Shown: positions 7,853 through 17,387, counted from the first letter of the stretch. The stretch: DNA of 64,000 nt from Agromyces sp. ISL-38 (GCF_018613935.1 NZ_JAGGPF010000001.1:62001-126000), one strand, 5' to 3'. Made by a program: numbers and translations. The notes: generated by a model not told the origin, from the sequence alone.

Positions 7853-9448
7853 ATGGCCGGAAAGCTGCCACACGGCGGGCGTGTTGTGCTCGCGGTTTCC
7901 GCGATCACAGGATCTGTGGCGCTCACGGTCGCGGCGGGCATCTCAGGCGCCGCCTCCGGATCGCCGCCATGGGCGATCGTCATCGACCTCGGAGTCGGTT
8001 TCGCTTTCCTCCTCGCCGCAGCCACGGCGATCGCCCCGCCGCTGCCGCGCCTGCTGGCAGCGGCGGTCGGCGTGCTCTGGCTCCTCGGGTCGATCGCGCC
8101 GGACCTCGGCGCCGCGCACCGCACCGCACTCGCCATCTGCCTGCTCGTCTTTCCTGCCGCGCGGATCTCAGGGGTGATCCCGTGGGCGCTCGTCGCGCTC
8201 TCGCTTCCGATCGCGACCGGTCTCGTGCCCCAACTCCTGGTCGCCGGCGTCTTCGCGGCGGTCGCAGCGACCAGGATCGCTTATGGGGAACCCCCCGGGC
8301 AGCGCGGACGTCGCCGCGGACTCAGCGGGCCGACCACGGCATCGGTCGGCGGAGCGATCGCGATCGCCCTCTCTGCGGCAGCGGCGTCGATCGTGCCGCG
8401 ACCACTCGACTCGGTCACCGTGCTCCTCCTGTATGAGGCCGCGTTGCTGAGCGTCGCCACAGCGCTCGTCACGTCCACTCGCCTGCGACAGTTCCGGACT
8501 GCCGACCTCCCGGATGTGCTCCTCGCGACCGGCGGGGTCGGCGTCGCGGGGCTCTCTTCGATCCTCCGCCACGTGCTGCGCGATCCGGATCTGCGGATCA
8601 TGGCGGTGGATGGAGAAGCCGATCCAGCCGAGCTCGATCCCGACGCGCCGAAGCCGGCCAGGCTCGAGCGGATCGAGGTGCGGGACGGCGTGGAGCGGAT
8701 CGGCACGCTTGTGCACCGACCGGGCAGCATCCCTGACGAACGCACTGCCAGGTCGATCCTCGAGGCCGCACGCCTGACCGTCGTCCACGAACGGACGACG
8801 GTCGAGCTCGAACGCCAGCGGGCCGCACTCGCCGCCGCCCAGGAGCGTATCGGCGTGGCGGCCGAGCGGCGTCGGCACGACCTCGCGTCGCGATTGCGCG
8901 GCGGGGTCCTGGCGCCGCTCGACGAGGCCCGAGCTGCAGTGGCGAGCGCGAGGCGCCGCGCCGGTTCTGAGGACTCGAAGAGCGCGCTCGCAGTCGTCGC
9001 CGAGCAGCTCGCCGGCACGGAGCGCGAGGTCCGCGGGATCGTCGACGGCTCGCTACGGGAACTGGGCGGTGGACGCCTCCACGGCGTGCTGCGATCGCTT
9101 GCTGCCCGGCACGCGACGGTAGAGCTGTTCGTCGGTCCCGACGCGATCGGCGACGCCGAGACGGAGGCGGCGCTTCGATTCGTCGCCTCCGAGCTTGTGA
9201 CGAATGCGCTCAAGCACGCGTCCGCTCAACGGGTATTGGTGCGTCTGGCGCTCCTCGACGGGCAACTCGTGCTGACTGTTTCGGACGACGGCGCCGGCGG
9301 CGCCGATCCGGATGGATCGGGGCTCACCGGCCTCGCCGGCCGTGTCCGGTCGCGAGGCGGGCGCCTGATCGTGAACAGCCCCGCGGGAGCCGGCACGACG
9401 GCAACGGCATCGATACCGGTCAGCCGACCTTCGCCCACGGCTCGATGA
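7853..9448 (+). CDS. Sensor histidine kinase, HisKA_3-like type with intact ATPase domain
   Basis: About 531 residues. The first ~170 are several hydrophobic segments (integral membrane sensor), then a linker, a coiled dimerisation region with the candidate phospho-acceptor His ~342 in ERRRHDLASRL, and a HATPase domain. The ATPase motifs are all present: N-box ELVTNALKHA (Asn ~451), G1 DDGAGG and G2 GLTGLAGRV. ATG 7853 has AGGA 8 bases upstream. No response regulator follows directly. The nearest lies beyond the convergent lipoprotein gene and a second kinase. The 3' end overlaps the lipoprotein gene by 29 bases. Confidence 0.85.
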   Translation: MAGKLPHGGRVVLAVSAITGSVALTVAAGISGAASGSPPWAIVIDLGVGFAFLLAAATAIAPPLPRLLAAAVGVLWLLGSIAPDLGAAHRTALAICLLVFPAARISGVIPWALVALSLPIATGLVPQLLVAGVFAAVAATRIAYGEPPGQRGRRRGLSGPTTASVGGAIAIALSAAAASIVPRPLDSVTVLLLYEAALLSVATALVTSTRLRQFRTADLPDVLLATGGVGVAGLSSILRHVLRDPDLRIMAVDGEADPAELDPDAPKPARLERIEVRDGVERIGTLVHRPGSIPDERTARSILEAARLTVVHERTTVELERQRAALAAAQERIGVAAERRRHDLASRLRGGVLAPLDEARAAVASARRRAGSEDSKSALAVVAEQLAGTEREVRGIVDGSLRELGGGRLHGVLRSLAARHATVELFVGPDAIGDAETEAALRFVASELVTNALKHASAQRVLVRLALLDGQLVLTVSDDGAGGADPDGSGLTGLAGRVRSRGGRLIVNSPAGAGTTATASIPVSRPSPTAR

Positions 9449-10943
9449 CCAGCAGTTCGTCGATCACCGGTTCACCGACATCCGTGAACGTGAGCGTCTC
9501 GCCTTGGAGCTGCCAGCCGACCGTCTTCGTCGGATGAGAATGGCACGACCCGCACCCGGCGAGGCGATCGTGCACGGCGGCGTCGTAGACGAACCGCACG
9601 ATCCGCTCGTCGCCGCGCAGGTACCCCGCTTCGAGCACATTGGCGTACTCGGCTTCAGACGCGTACGTGGAGTGCCCGCAGTCCGTGCCCGGGAGCGCGT
9701 TCGGCTGGCACGTGTATGCGTATGTGCCAGCGTCGACGGTGATCGTCCAGGTGCCGGTATACCCGTTCGAGTTGCTCACGCCGGCGGCGTTCAGATCATC
9801 AAGGGTCACATCGGTGCGGTAGATGCCGTCGGGAATCAACGCGAACGCGACATCGTCATCGGACAAGGCGCCGCTGCCTCCTTCGCCACAGCCGGCTGGA
9901 ATCACCGGAATATACGGTGCGGGATGCTGTTGCGCCACCTTCCTGACCTCATCGAGCAGCGCACGCTCGGCGGGGTCGGCGGCAATCGCGTCGATCACCG
10001 GCTGCACCCGTTCGCGAAGCGCTGCGATGGCGTCGTCGGAAGCCGCTACGAAACGCACGCCTGCACTGCACGCCACCTCCGCGAACTCGGACTCGTCGTA
10101 GTCGCCGGCGACGGCGGCACCCACGCCGATGCGTGCCGCCTGCTCGATCCACCCTCGCTGCTCGTCGGAGAGCGACTCGAAGCGCTCCCGATTCAGCGAC
10201 AACACCACGAGCTTCGGCCAGAGGACGACGTTCGCCGTGACATTGGGAAGTGCATCCCCTCCGACGAGCGAGCCGATGCCAAGACCCAGTTCGGCGCCGT
10301 CGAGCTCGCCTGCTTCGACGCGCTCGCGCCAGTCGAGCCCGGCTGAGACCGGTTCACCTCCGAGCGCGGTGATCGCTTCGGACTGGACCGGAGAGTTGTA
10401 CGAGCGGAAGCGCACACCTTCCCAGTCGGATGGCTCGGCCAGCGGCTCTGTGGAGAACGGCCTGCGCAGCTCGCTGATCGTCGTGCCGAGCCCGATGATC
10501 GGGGTGCTGTCGAGCGTAGCCAGAAGCTGTTCACCCGCCGGACCGTCGATGACGGCGCCCAGCGCCTCGTAGTTCGTCAGTGTCAGCGGTGCCTCGATCG
10601 CCTTCATCCCGGTGAAGCCGGCGGCCGCGAACGCCCGGGTCGACGGCCAACCACCATCGAGATCGCCGTCGGCGATCGCCCGAACGAGGTCGGACTCCGC
10701 GTCTGCGCGGCCCTCGCCGTACTCCCACGCGATCTCGACCTCGATCCGGCCGTCGGAGACCTCGCTGAGCGCCTCGACGAATGCCGCCTGTCCGTGCTGG
10801 ATGCCGGTCGGATCGAGTCCGCCGTCAATCGTGGCAAGACGGAGCACCAGCGTCTCCGAGCCCGCCTTGTCGGCACCGGCAGCACATCCCGCCAGCAGCA
10901 TCGCCACTGCGAGCACAGCCGAACCGCGCGCTGTCTTCGACAT
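9420..10943 (-). CDS. DctP-like (TRAP-type) solute-binding lipoprotein with Cys-containing C-terminal domain
   Basis: A 507-residue protein with a lipobox (MLLAGCAAG). It is probably anchored to the outer face of the membrane. Residues ~30-370 resemble DctP-family TRAP binding proteins (LVLRLATIDGGLDPTG; WEGVRFRSYNSPVQSEAITALGG). No TRAP permease (DctQ/DctM) is nearby. A further ~130-residue domain starts near PDGIYRTDVTLDDL and holds two Cys pairs, CQPNALPGTDC and CGSCHSHP. ATG 10943 has GGAGG just upstream. Lying between two kinases, it is more likely a ligand sensor for them than a transport component. Confidence 0.75.
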   Translation of the reverse strand: MSKTARGSAVLAVAMLLAGCAAGADKAGSETLVLRLATIDGGLDPTGIQHGQAAFVEALSEVSDGRIEVEIAWEYGEGRADAESDLVRAIADGDLDGGWPSTRAFAAAGFTGMKAIEAPLTLTNYEALGAVIDGPAGEQLLATLDSTPIIGLGTTISELRRPFSTEPLAEPSDWEGVRFRSYNSPVQSEAITALGGEPVSAGLDWRERVEAGELDGAELGLGIGSLVGGDALPNVTANVVLWPKLVVLSLNRERFESLSDEQRGWIEQAARIGVGAAVAGDYDESEFAEVACSAGVRFVAASDDAIAALRERVQPVIDAIAADPAERALLDEVRKVAQQHPAPYIPVIPAGCGEGGSGALSDDDVAFALIPDGIYRTDVTLDDLNAAGVSNSNGYTGTWTITVDAGTYAYTCQPNALPGTDCGHSTYASEAEYANVLEAGYLRGDERIVRFVYDAAVHDRLAGCGSCHSHPTKTVGWQLQGETLTFTDVGEPVIDELLVIEPWAKVG

Positions 10944-11082
10944 GATGACCTCCATTGTCCCGCGTGATGCGACCAGTGTCGGCCTCGAACTGCCACTGCG
11001 GCAGCGGGTTTCCACGGTATGCGCCCGGGGAAAACACGGGTGTCCGGTCCCGTCCGGTCACCACCCCGGTACGATCGCTGCC

Positions 11083-12750
11083 ATGACCCAAGCTCTCGGG
11101 GTCCCTCACTCGTTCGCCGCGGTGACGCAAGGTCGAGCCGCCGCGGTTGTCGCGACGATCGCAGCAGTCTCGACCGCGGCCGTCTCGGTGCTGAGCGGCC
11201 TCGGCGTGGCCGTCCGCGTGGATGAGCCGGTGATGGTCGCCGCGCACTTCTCGGCGGTGGTGCTGTTGGCGATCGACGCGTGGCTGCTCTCCGCTCGCCG
11301 GTCCGTCGCCGCAGCCGGCGTCGCGATCGTCGCTGCGGTCGGCACAGCCACCGCGTGCGCATCAGTGCTCGCGTTCCCCGATCGGCTGCAGGCGATCCTC
11401 GCGAGCACCCTGCCGGTCGCGGTTGCGGGAGCCGGCAGCGTCGCCCTCGGCTGGCGGGGCCCTGTGGGACGCGCGTGGTGGCTGGTTGCCGTGCCATCGC
11501 TCGCTGCGGCAGGGATCCTCGCCCTGGGATTCGACCCCCTCCGCGAACCACGCTGCCTTCACGGCTGCGTCGACGCGCCGGCCCTGCTCGCCGATCTCCT
11601 CTCGACCCGCTTCGCGCTCGCTGCTGCCAGCATCCTCACCAGCGCCGCGGTCGTCGGCCTCGCCATCGTCGCGATTCGACGCGGACGGAGCGCGGCGCCG
11701 ATCGTGGTCCTAGCGGGGGCGAGTGCCTGCGCCGCCGCCATCGCGATCTCGGCGACATGGCGCGTCGTGCGCTGGGACGCCAGGCCGATGGAGCTCTCGC
11801 CGGTCGACCTCCCGACTGCAGGAATGCTCGCAATCGGGCTCGCCGTCCTCGCCGCGGTTCTCGTCGAGGCACGTAAGGGCGCTGCCGCCGTGCGCCTCGC
11901 CCGGGGTCTCACCCATGCCGGCGTGGCGCCGCTGACCTCAGCGCACTTCGCGGTGCCCGGCGAGGGCCGCTGGGTCGACGCAACCGGGCGAGCGGTCCAT
12001 GACAGTGAGGACGCCCTCATCATCGAGAGCGGCGGTGTCCCGATCGCACGGATCGCGGCACCGGGCCGCGACGTGTCCGACGCGGCATCGCAGTTCGGCG
12101 CGTCGGGGCTGCTCGCGCTCCGCAACGCGCAACTCGCAGCCGTTGCCCGAGCCCGCGTGGCGGAACTCCGGGCGTCGCAACGCCGGATCGTGGAGATCGC
12201 CGACGCCGAGGGCCGCCGAATCGAACGCGACCTCCACGACGGGGCACAGCAGCGGCTCGTGAGTTCGATGCTCTACTTGGCCGTCGCCCGCAGGACGGAC
12301 CCGGAACTCGGCGAGCTCGCCGAGGCGGAACGGGCGATCCGTACGGCGCTCGAGCAGTTGCGGGCGATCGCCCACGGGCTGGCCCCCGAGGTTCTCCGTA
12401 CCGAGGGGGTCTGGGCGGCGGTCGAAGAACTCGCCGCCGGGGCGTCGGTCCCGGTCGAACTGCACGTACCGACCGAGCGGCCGGGCGACGACGACGCCGG
12501 CGCCGTGCTGCACTTCGGCGTCTCGACGACGGTCGACCTCGCGACGCGAGCGTCAGCGGAGCGCGTGGTCATCACGGGCGGCGTGCGCGACGGCGCGCTG
12601 TACGCCGTCGTCGACGTGGCCGGGCCGCGGCTCGCACCGGAGGAGACCACGGACGCCGCCGATCGCATCGGCGCCCTCGGCGGGCGACTCTCGGTCAGCG
12701 AGACCGAGGTCGGCACACGAATCACGATGGAGGTGCCATGCGCGTCGTGA
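11083..12750 (+). CDS. HisKA_3 histidine kinase with degenerate ATPase domain
   Basis: 555 residues: about eight hydrophobic segments (residues ~15-280), then a canonical phospho-acceptor box RRIERDLHDGAQQRL (His 385). The following HATPase region is degenerate. Where an N-box of the type EALTNAxKHA is expected, the protein has FGVSTTVDLATRASA with no Asn, and the DxGxG box is replaced by VDVAGPRL. It therefore looks able to accept but not bind ATP normally. It overlaps the response-regulator gene by 13 bases. ATG 11083 is the first good start after the divergent lipoprotein promoter. Confidence 0.82.
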   Translation: MTQALGVPHSFAAVTQGRAAAVVATIAAVSTAAVSVLSGLGVAVRVDEPVMVAAHFSAVVLLAIDAWLLSARRSVAAAGVAIVAAVGTATACASVLAFPDRLQAILASTLPVAVAGAGSVALGWRGPVGRAWWLVAVPSLAAAGILALGFDPLREPRCLHGCVDAPALLADLLSTRFALAAASILTSAAVVGLAIVAIRRGRSAAPIVVLAGASACAAAIAISATWRVVRWDARPMELSPVDLPTAGMLAIGLAVLAAVLVEARKGAAAVRLARGLTHAGVAPLTSAHFAVPGEGRWVDATGRAVHDSEDALIIESGGVPIARIAAPGRDVSDAASQFGASGLLALRNAQLAAVARARVAELRASQRRIVEIADAEGRRIERDLHDGAQQRLVSSMLYLAVARRTDPELGELAEAERAIRTALEQLRAIAHGLAPEVLRTEGVWAAVEELAAGASVPVELHVPTERPGDDDAGAVLHFGVSTTVDLATRASAERVVITGGVRDGALYAVVDVAGPRLAPEETTDAADRIGALGGRLSVSETEVGTRITMEVPCAS

Positions 12751-13382
12751 TCGCCGACGACGTGATGCTCGTCCGCAGCGGCCTCGCCCTCCTCCTCGGC
12801 ACGGCAGGGGTCGACGTCGTCGGCGAGGCCGAGGATGCCGCATCGCTCATGCGGCTCGTCGAGCGGGAACATCCGGATGTCGCGATCGTCGACATCCGCA
12901 TGCCACCGACCCACACCGACGAGGGCCTCGTCGCCGCGCGACGCATCCGCGAGCGGTTCCCCGCTACCGCGGTCGTGCTCCTCAGCCAGCATCTCGAGCC
13001 GCGCTACGCCGAGCGAGTGCTCACCGAGCAACCGGAGCGGCTCGGCTATCTGCTGAAGGAACGCGTCTCCGACATCGCGGTGCTCGTGGACGCCCTTCGC
13101 CGGGTCATCGCCGGCGAGTGCGTGCTGGACCCCTCGATCGTGTCGCGCCTGATGCGCCGGAGACGGCAGGACTCGCCGCTGGATCGGCTGTCGACCCGAG
13201 AGCGCGAGGTGCTCGCGGCCATGGCCGAAGGCCGCTCGAACGCCGGCATCGCGCACGCCCTGTTCATCAGCGACCGGACGGTCGAGTCCATGTGCGCACA
13301 GATCTTCTCCAAGCTCGGACTCGCGCCTTCCGCCGACGACAACCGCCGGGTGCTCGCCGTACTGGAGGCATTGCGCTCCTGA
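12738..13382 (+). CDS. NarL/LuxR-type response regulator
   Basis: 214 residues. The receiver domain has acidic residues in VVIADDVML, phospho-acceptor Asp in VAIVDIRMPP, Ser in place of Thr (LLSQH), and Lys in YLLKERV. A LuxR-type helix-turn-helix follows (LSTREREVLAAMAEG ... IAHALFISDRTVESM). It starts inside the last codons of the degenerate kinase (13-base overlap), so it is that kinase's cognate partner and probably also the target of the kinase at 7853. Targets are unknown; the divergent lipoprotein gene is one candidate. Confidence 0.9.
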   Translation: MRVVIADDVMLVRSGLALLLGTAGVDVVGEAEDAASLMRLVEREHPDVAIVDIRMPPTHTDEGLVAARRIRERFPATAVVLLSQHLEPRYAERVLTEQPERLGYLLKERVSDIAVLVDALRRVIAGECVLDPSIVSRLMRRRRQDSPLDRLSTREREVLAAMAEGRSNAGIAHALFISDRTVESMCAQIFSKLGLAPSADDNRRVLAVLEALRS

Positions 13383-13401
13383 CGGGTGGGAGGATGGTTC
13401 G

Positions 13402-14478
13402 GTGACCGAGCAGCTCCATGACACCGCCGTGCGCGGCTTCGCCTCCGACAACTACTCCGGCGTGCACCCCGAGATCCTCACGGCGATCGCCACGGCGAAC
13501 GGCGGGCACCAGGTGGCCTACGGCGAAGACGTCTACACCGACCGACTGCAGGAGGTGTTCGCGCAGCACTTCGGCGAGGGCGTCGAGGTCTTCCCCGTCT
13601 TCAATGGCACGGGCGCGAACGTCACCGGACTCCAGTCGATGCTGCCCCGCTGGGGCGCGGTCATCAGCGCGACCACCGCCCACATCAACTCCGACGAGGG
13701 CGGGGCGCCCGAGCGGGTCGGCGGCATCAAGCTGCTCACCGTGCCGACCCCCGACGGCAAGCTCACCCCCGAGCTCATCGACCGTGAGGCGTGGGGCTGG
13801 GGCGACGAGCACCGTGCGCAGCCGCTCGTCGTGTCGATCACGCAGACCACCGAGCTCGGCACGGCCTACACGGCCGACGAGGTCCGCACGATCGCCGACC
13901 ACGCGCACGAGCGCGGCATGAAGCTGCACATGGACGGCGCCCGGGCGTCGAACGCCGCGGCATCCCTCGATCTGCCGCTGCGCGCCTTCACGCGCGACGC
14001 CGGCGTCGACGTGCTGAGCTTCGGCGGCACCAAGAACGGGGCGCTCGGCGCCGAGGCGATCGTGGTGCTGAACCCCGAGGCGTCCGAGGGCCTGAAGTTC
14101 CTGCGCAAGCTCAACATGCAGCTCGCGTCGAAGATGCGCTTCGTCTCGGCGCAGCTCATCACGCTGCTCGAGGGCGACCTCTGGCTCGAGAGCGCCGGGC
14201 ACGCGAACGCGATGGCGCGGCGCCTGCGCGACGCGCTCGATGCGGGCATCGCCGCCGGCGAACTGCCTGGTCTCGGGTTCACGCAGGAGACCCAGTCGAA
14301 CGGCGTGTTCGCGACGCTGCCGGCGGGGGTTGCCGACCGCCTTCGCGACCGTGGCTTCCGGTTCTACGACTGGGATGCCGCGAAGGGCGAGGTGCGCTGG
14401 ATGTGCTCGTTCGACACGAGCGAGGCGGACATCGACGCGTTCGTCGCGGGCATCCGCGAGGAGCTCGCGCGCGCGTAG
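13402..14478 (+). CDS. Low-specificity L-threonine aldolase / beta-eliminating lyase family
   Basis: 358-residue PLP enzyme of the aromatic-aminotransferase fold. It probably splits L-threonine or L-allo-threonine into glycine and acetaldehyde. Family features seen: FASDNYSGVHPEIL at the start, FPVFNGTGANVTGL (cofactor phosphate region), MKLHMDGARASNA (Asp binding the pyridine N) and the lysine motif SFGGTKNGALGAEA. The GTG start at 13402 follows the response-regulator stop by 19 bases with a GGGAGG-like site upstream. Related family members can act on other beta-hydroxy amino acids. Confidence 0.88.
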   Translation: MTEQLHDTAVRGFASDNYSGVHPEILTAIATANGGHQVAYGEDVYTDRLQEVFAQHFGEGVEVFPVFNGTGANVTGLQSMLPRWGAVISATTAHINSDEGGAPERVGGIKLLTVPTPDGKLTPELIDREAWGWGDEHRAQPLVVSITQTTELGTAYTADEVRTIADHAHERGMKLHMDGARASNAAASLDLPLRAFTRDAGVDVLSFGGTKNGALGAEAIVVLNPEASEGLKFLRKLNMQLASKMRFVSAQLITLLEGDLWLESAGHANAMARRLRDALDAGIAAGELPGLGFTQETQSNGVFATLPAGVADRLRDRGFRFYDWDAAKGEVRWMCSFDTSEADIDAFVAGIREELARA

Positions 14479-14502
14479 GGCGGCTTGGGCAAAGCCCGCG
14501 AA

Positions 14503-14517
14503 CAGGCACCTTGCCTG
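14503..14517. promoter_or_regulatory. Short inverted repeat upstream of the nitroreductase gene
   Basis: CAGGCA-CCT-TGCCTG (6-3-6) lies in the 141-base gap between the aldolase and nitroreductase genes. It could be an operator for a small dimeric regulator or a weak hairpin of the aldolase transcript end; no T-run follows. Symmetry is the only evidence. Confidence 0.3.
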
Positions 14518-14619
14518 AGAGTATGCAGATACATGGAATAGCGGATGCCGCGCAGCGTTGCAGCACGCGGGACGACGGCGCCCCGGCATCCGTTCATCCC
14601 CCATGAAAGCTGTGTTCGC

Positions 14620-15213
14620 ATGACCCTCATCACCGACGTCACCTCCCGGAACGCCCAGACCGACGCCCCGCTCATCACCCCGCTCGTCGAGCGCTGGAGC
14701 CCGCGCGCCTACGACCCGACCGCCGAGGTCTCGACCGATGTGCTGCGTACGATCCTCGAGGCCGCCCGCTGGGCGCCGTCGGCGAACAACACCCAGCCGT
14801 GGCGCTTCATCGTCGCGCGGCGCGGCACCGACGCGTTCGCCACGGCGCACGACGCGATGGCGGGCTTCAACAAGGCGTGGGCCGACTCGGCCGCCGTGCT
14901 CATCGTCAACGTCGCCGAGATCATCGACCCCGAGGGCAAGGCGCGCCCGTGGGCCCGGTACGACCTCGGACAGGCCGTCGCCCACCTCACCGTGCAGGCG
15001 CAGCACGAGGGCCTGCACACCCACCAGCTCGGCGGGTTCGACGCCGCGAGGCTCCACACCGCGTTCGGCCTCGACGCGAGCCTCGAGGTCGTCTCGATGA
15101 CCGCGATCGGCGTGCTCGGCGACGTCGACACCCTGCCCGACGCACTGCGCGAGCGCGAGGTCGCACCGCGCCTGCGCAAGCCGCTCGGGGAGCTCGTGCT
15201 CGCCGGCGAGTAG
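14620..15213 (+). CDS. Nitroreductase family protein
   Basis: 197 residues of the FMN-dependent nitroreductase/flavin reductase fold. Seen: ERWSPRAYDPTAEV near the start, the FMN-binding LEAARWAPSANNTQPWRF motif and a late QHEGLHTHQLGGFDA segment. It probably reduces quinones or nitro compounds with NAD(P)H; the true substrate is unknown. ATG 14620 is chosen as it begins at the family's usual N-terminus; the ribosome site is weak, and no better one is visible upstream. Confidence 0.85.
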   Translation: MTLITDVTSRNAQTDAPLITPLVERWSPRAYDPTAEVSTDVLRTILEAARWAPSANNTQPWRFIVARRGTDAFATAHDAMAGFNKAWADSAAVLIVNVAEIIDPEGKARPWARYDLGQAVAHLTVQAQHEGLHTHQLGGFDAARLHTAFGLDASLEVVSMTAIGVLGDVDTLPDALREREVAPRLRKPLGELVLAGE

Positions 15214-15383
15214 TCGCCGGGCGGGCTCTGACCGCCCGCCCTCACCCGCCTGACCCCGTGCACAACTCCGGAGCTCCCTGCGACACGCCGTCCCTTCGCG
15301 CCGCGAGCGCGGCGTGTCGCCGCCCTCATCCGGACTTGTGCACGGGCGCCACGACACGTCATGGCCCCCATGCACAACCCAAC

Positions 15384-15410
15384 GGGGCCGGCCTCCGAGG
15401 AGACCGGCCC
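15384..15410 (-). terminator. Probable terminator hairpin of the subtilase gene
   Basis: The stem GGGCCGG (15385-15391) / CCGGCCC (15404-15410), with further pairing in the 12-base middle, lies 29 bases past the stop of the minus-strand subtilase gene. No strong T-run follows on the minus strand, as is common in high-GC Actinobacteria. Confidence 0.5.
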
Positions 15411-15438
15411 GTCAGGGTGCGTCAGCGGATGCCGCGGA

Positions 15439-17202
15439 TCAGCGTCCGATCGCGGTGAGCGCGTTCACGATGCCGTCGCCGAAGAAGCCGTTCTTCGTCG
15501 GCCCGCCCTCGCACGTGTGCGTCGCCGTCGCGGTCGCGCCGCTCGGCAGGTGCCGCACGTAGGTGAACTCCGCGGGAACCGGGCACGCCGTGTCGACGGC
15601 CGTCGAGAACAGGATCGACTCCGTCTTCGCGGGCGACAGGGTCCTGCCGCCGTGCACCTTGTCGGACTTGCCGTACTGCCCCACGATGAGCGCGGCGACA
15701 CCGGCAGCGTGCGGGGAGGCCATCGACGTTCCCTGCAGGTACTGGTAGTACGCGCACGTCTCGCCCGAGGCGTCGCAGCTCTTCACGGCCCACGGAACGA
15801 TGACGTCACCGTTCTCGTCGATCGCGCCCTCTTCCGCGGCGAGCGCGGCCGGGAACGCGGCGAGGATGCCGCCTGGGTACTGGCGCGTGCCCTCCGCGTT
15901 GTCGTACACATCGCCGCCCGGGGCGGCGACATCCACGTAGCCGTTGCCGTAGTCGGAGTAGTACGCCTTGCGGCCGCTCTGGCCGGTGCTGCTCACCGAG
16001 ATCACTCCGTCACCCTCGCTCGGCATCGAGATGCACGAAGCCGGGTCGAGGAGGTCGCGCGTGTAGGCGACCTCGCCGGGCTCGCTCGCGAAGTCGGGGC
16101 TCGAGGAGTCGGAGAGCACCTTCGTGTAGTCCGACGCGCCGTTGCCGGCTGCCGACACGAGCGTGACGCCGTGGCCGCGCGCGTAGTCGAGGGCGCGCTG
16201 CATGGCGGTGACGATCACCTGCTGCTCGGCCTGGTCCTCAGCCGAGTCCGCGGGGTGCGACGCGCAGTTGAACAGCCACGGGTCGACGTAGTAGCTCATG
16301 TTCACGACGTCGATGCCGACGTCACCGGCGTAGGTGAGCGCGTCGACGGATGCCTGCAGGAAGAAGTAGCCCGAGTCCTGGCCGGCGCGCAGGTTCACGA
16401 GGGTCACGCCGGGCGCGACGCCTGCGATGCCGATGCCGTTGATGGGTGAGCCGATGGTCGACGCGACGTGCGTGCCGTGCCCGTTCTCATCGACGTCGGC
16501 GGCGTCTTCGCACGACTGGTCGGGCTCATCGGCGCACGGGCCGTCGATCGGGTCGCCGTTCGCGTCCACCTCGACGTCGACCGTGAAGTTGCGGCTCAGC
16601 TCGGCGTCGAAGTTCGGCGCGATGTCGGGGTGCGAGCCGTCGACGCCCGTGTCGAGGATGCCGACGAGCACGCCTTCGGTCTTGTCGTAGCGGTACGAGC
16701 CGTCGACCGTCGCACCGATCGCCTGCATGTCCCACTGGAGCCCGGCGAGCGGCTCGGCGACCGGCTTCTTCGCCGGTCCCGTCGCAGTGCTCGCGCCGGC
16801 GGATGCCCTTGCCTCCGCGCCGCGGAGGTCGGCTTTCGCCGCGTCGAACTTCTCGGCGGCCCCTGCACCCTTCTGCGCCTCGGGCACGTCGGCGATCACG
16901 CGATTGAGGGCCGTGCCCTCGATCACGGACTGGGCGGCTGCTTCGGCAGCGAAGTCCGCCTCGGTCGTGACGACCGTCGCGACGCCCACCTCGGTGTTCT
17001 CGCTGACGATCGTGCCGCCGGCGGCCTCGACCGCGGCTCGTGTCGCCGAGGCGGAGGCGCCCTCGGCGAAGAGCACGACGTACTGCTGCTCGCCCGTCAC
17101 CCCGCCTTCAGCTGAAGTGCTCGCACCGGCCGGCGCGGCGACGAGCGCCGTCAGGGCCAGTGCGAGGGTGGATGTCGCGGCTATCGATCTGAATCTGGGC
17201 AT
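15439..17202 (-). CDS. Secreted S8 family serine peptidase (subtilisin-like)
   Basis: 587 residues. A signal peptide (TLALALTALVAAPAGAST) is followed by a pro-domain of the I9 inhibitor type (~residues 40-100, QYVVLFAEGASASATRAAV). The catalytic domain holds Asp in VGILDTGVDGSHPD, His in DENGHGTHVAST and Ser in GTSMASPHAAGVAAL. No clear C-terminal domain or LPxTG anchor follows, so the enzyme is probably released extracellularly for protein degradation. It is monocistronic and followed by the hairpin at 15384-15410. Confidence 0.92.
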   Translation of the reverse strand: MPRFRSIAATSTLALALTALVAAPAGASTSAEGGVTGEQQYVVLFAEGASASATRAAVEAAGGTIVSENTEVGVATVVTTEADFAAEAAAQSVIEGTALNRVIADVPEAQKGAGAAEKFDAAKADLRGAEARASAGASTATGPAKKPVAEPLAGLQWDMQAIGATVDGSYRYDKTEGVLVGILDTGVDGSHPDIAPNFDAELSRNFTVDVEVDANGDPIDGPCADEPDQSCEDAADVDENGHGTHVASTIGSPINGIGIAGVAPGVTLVNLRAGQDSGYFFLQASVDALTYAGDVGIDVVNMSYYVDPWLFNCASHPADSAEDQAEQQVIVTAMQRALDYARGHGVTLVSAAGNGASDYTKVLSDSSSPDFASEPGEVAYTRDLLDPASCISMPSEGDGVISVSSTGQSGRKAYYSDYGNGYVDVAAPGGDVYDNAEGTRQYPGGILAAFPAALAAEEGAIDENGDVIVPWAVKSCDASGETCAYYQYLQGTSMASPHAAGVAALIVGQYGKSDKVHGGRTLSPAKTESILFSTAVDTACPVPAEFTYVRHLPSGATATATHTCEGGPTKNGFFGDGIVNALTAIGR

Positions 17203-17387
17203 CGGTGTCCAATCGGTGGGCGGTCAATGAGCGCGATCCTTCCACGCCCCGTGAAGGAGGGACAAGGGACGCTCGCAAGCCACCGTCGAATCCGCGCCGC
17301 CGTGCGTGGAAGCGGCGCGATCTTGCGCCGCATGACCGAATCTTGCGCGCGCGGGCGCAGCTCGACGTGCCGCTGATCGATCGGGCG

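Noticed and set aside
9420..10943. Lipoprotein as part of a TRAP transporter
   Set aside because: No DctQ or DctM gene is in the window; context favours a sensory role.
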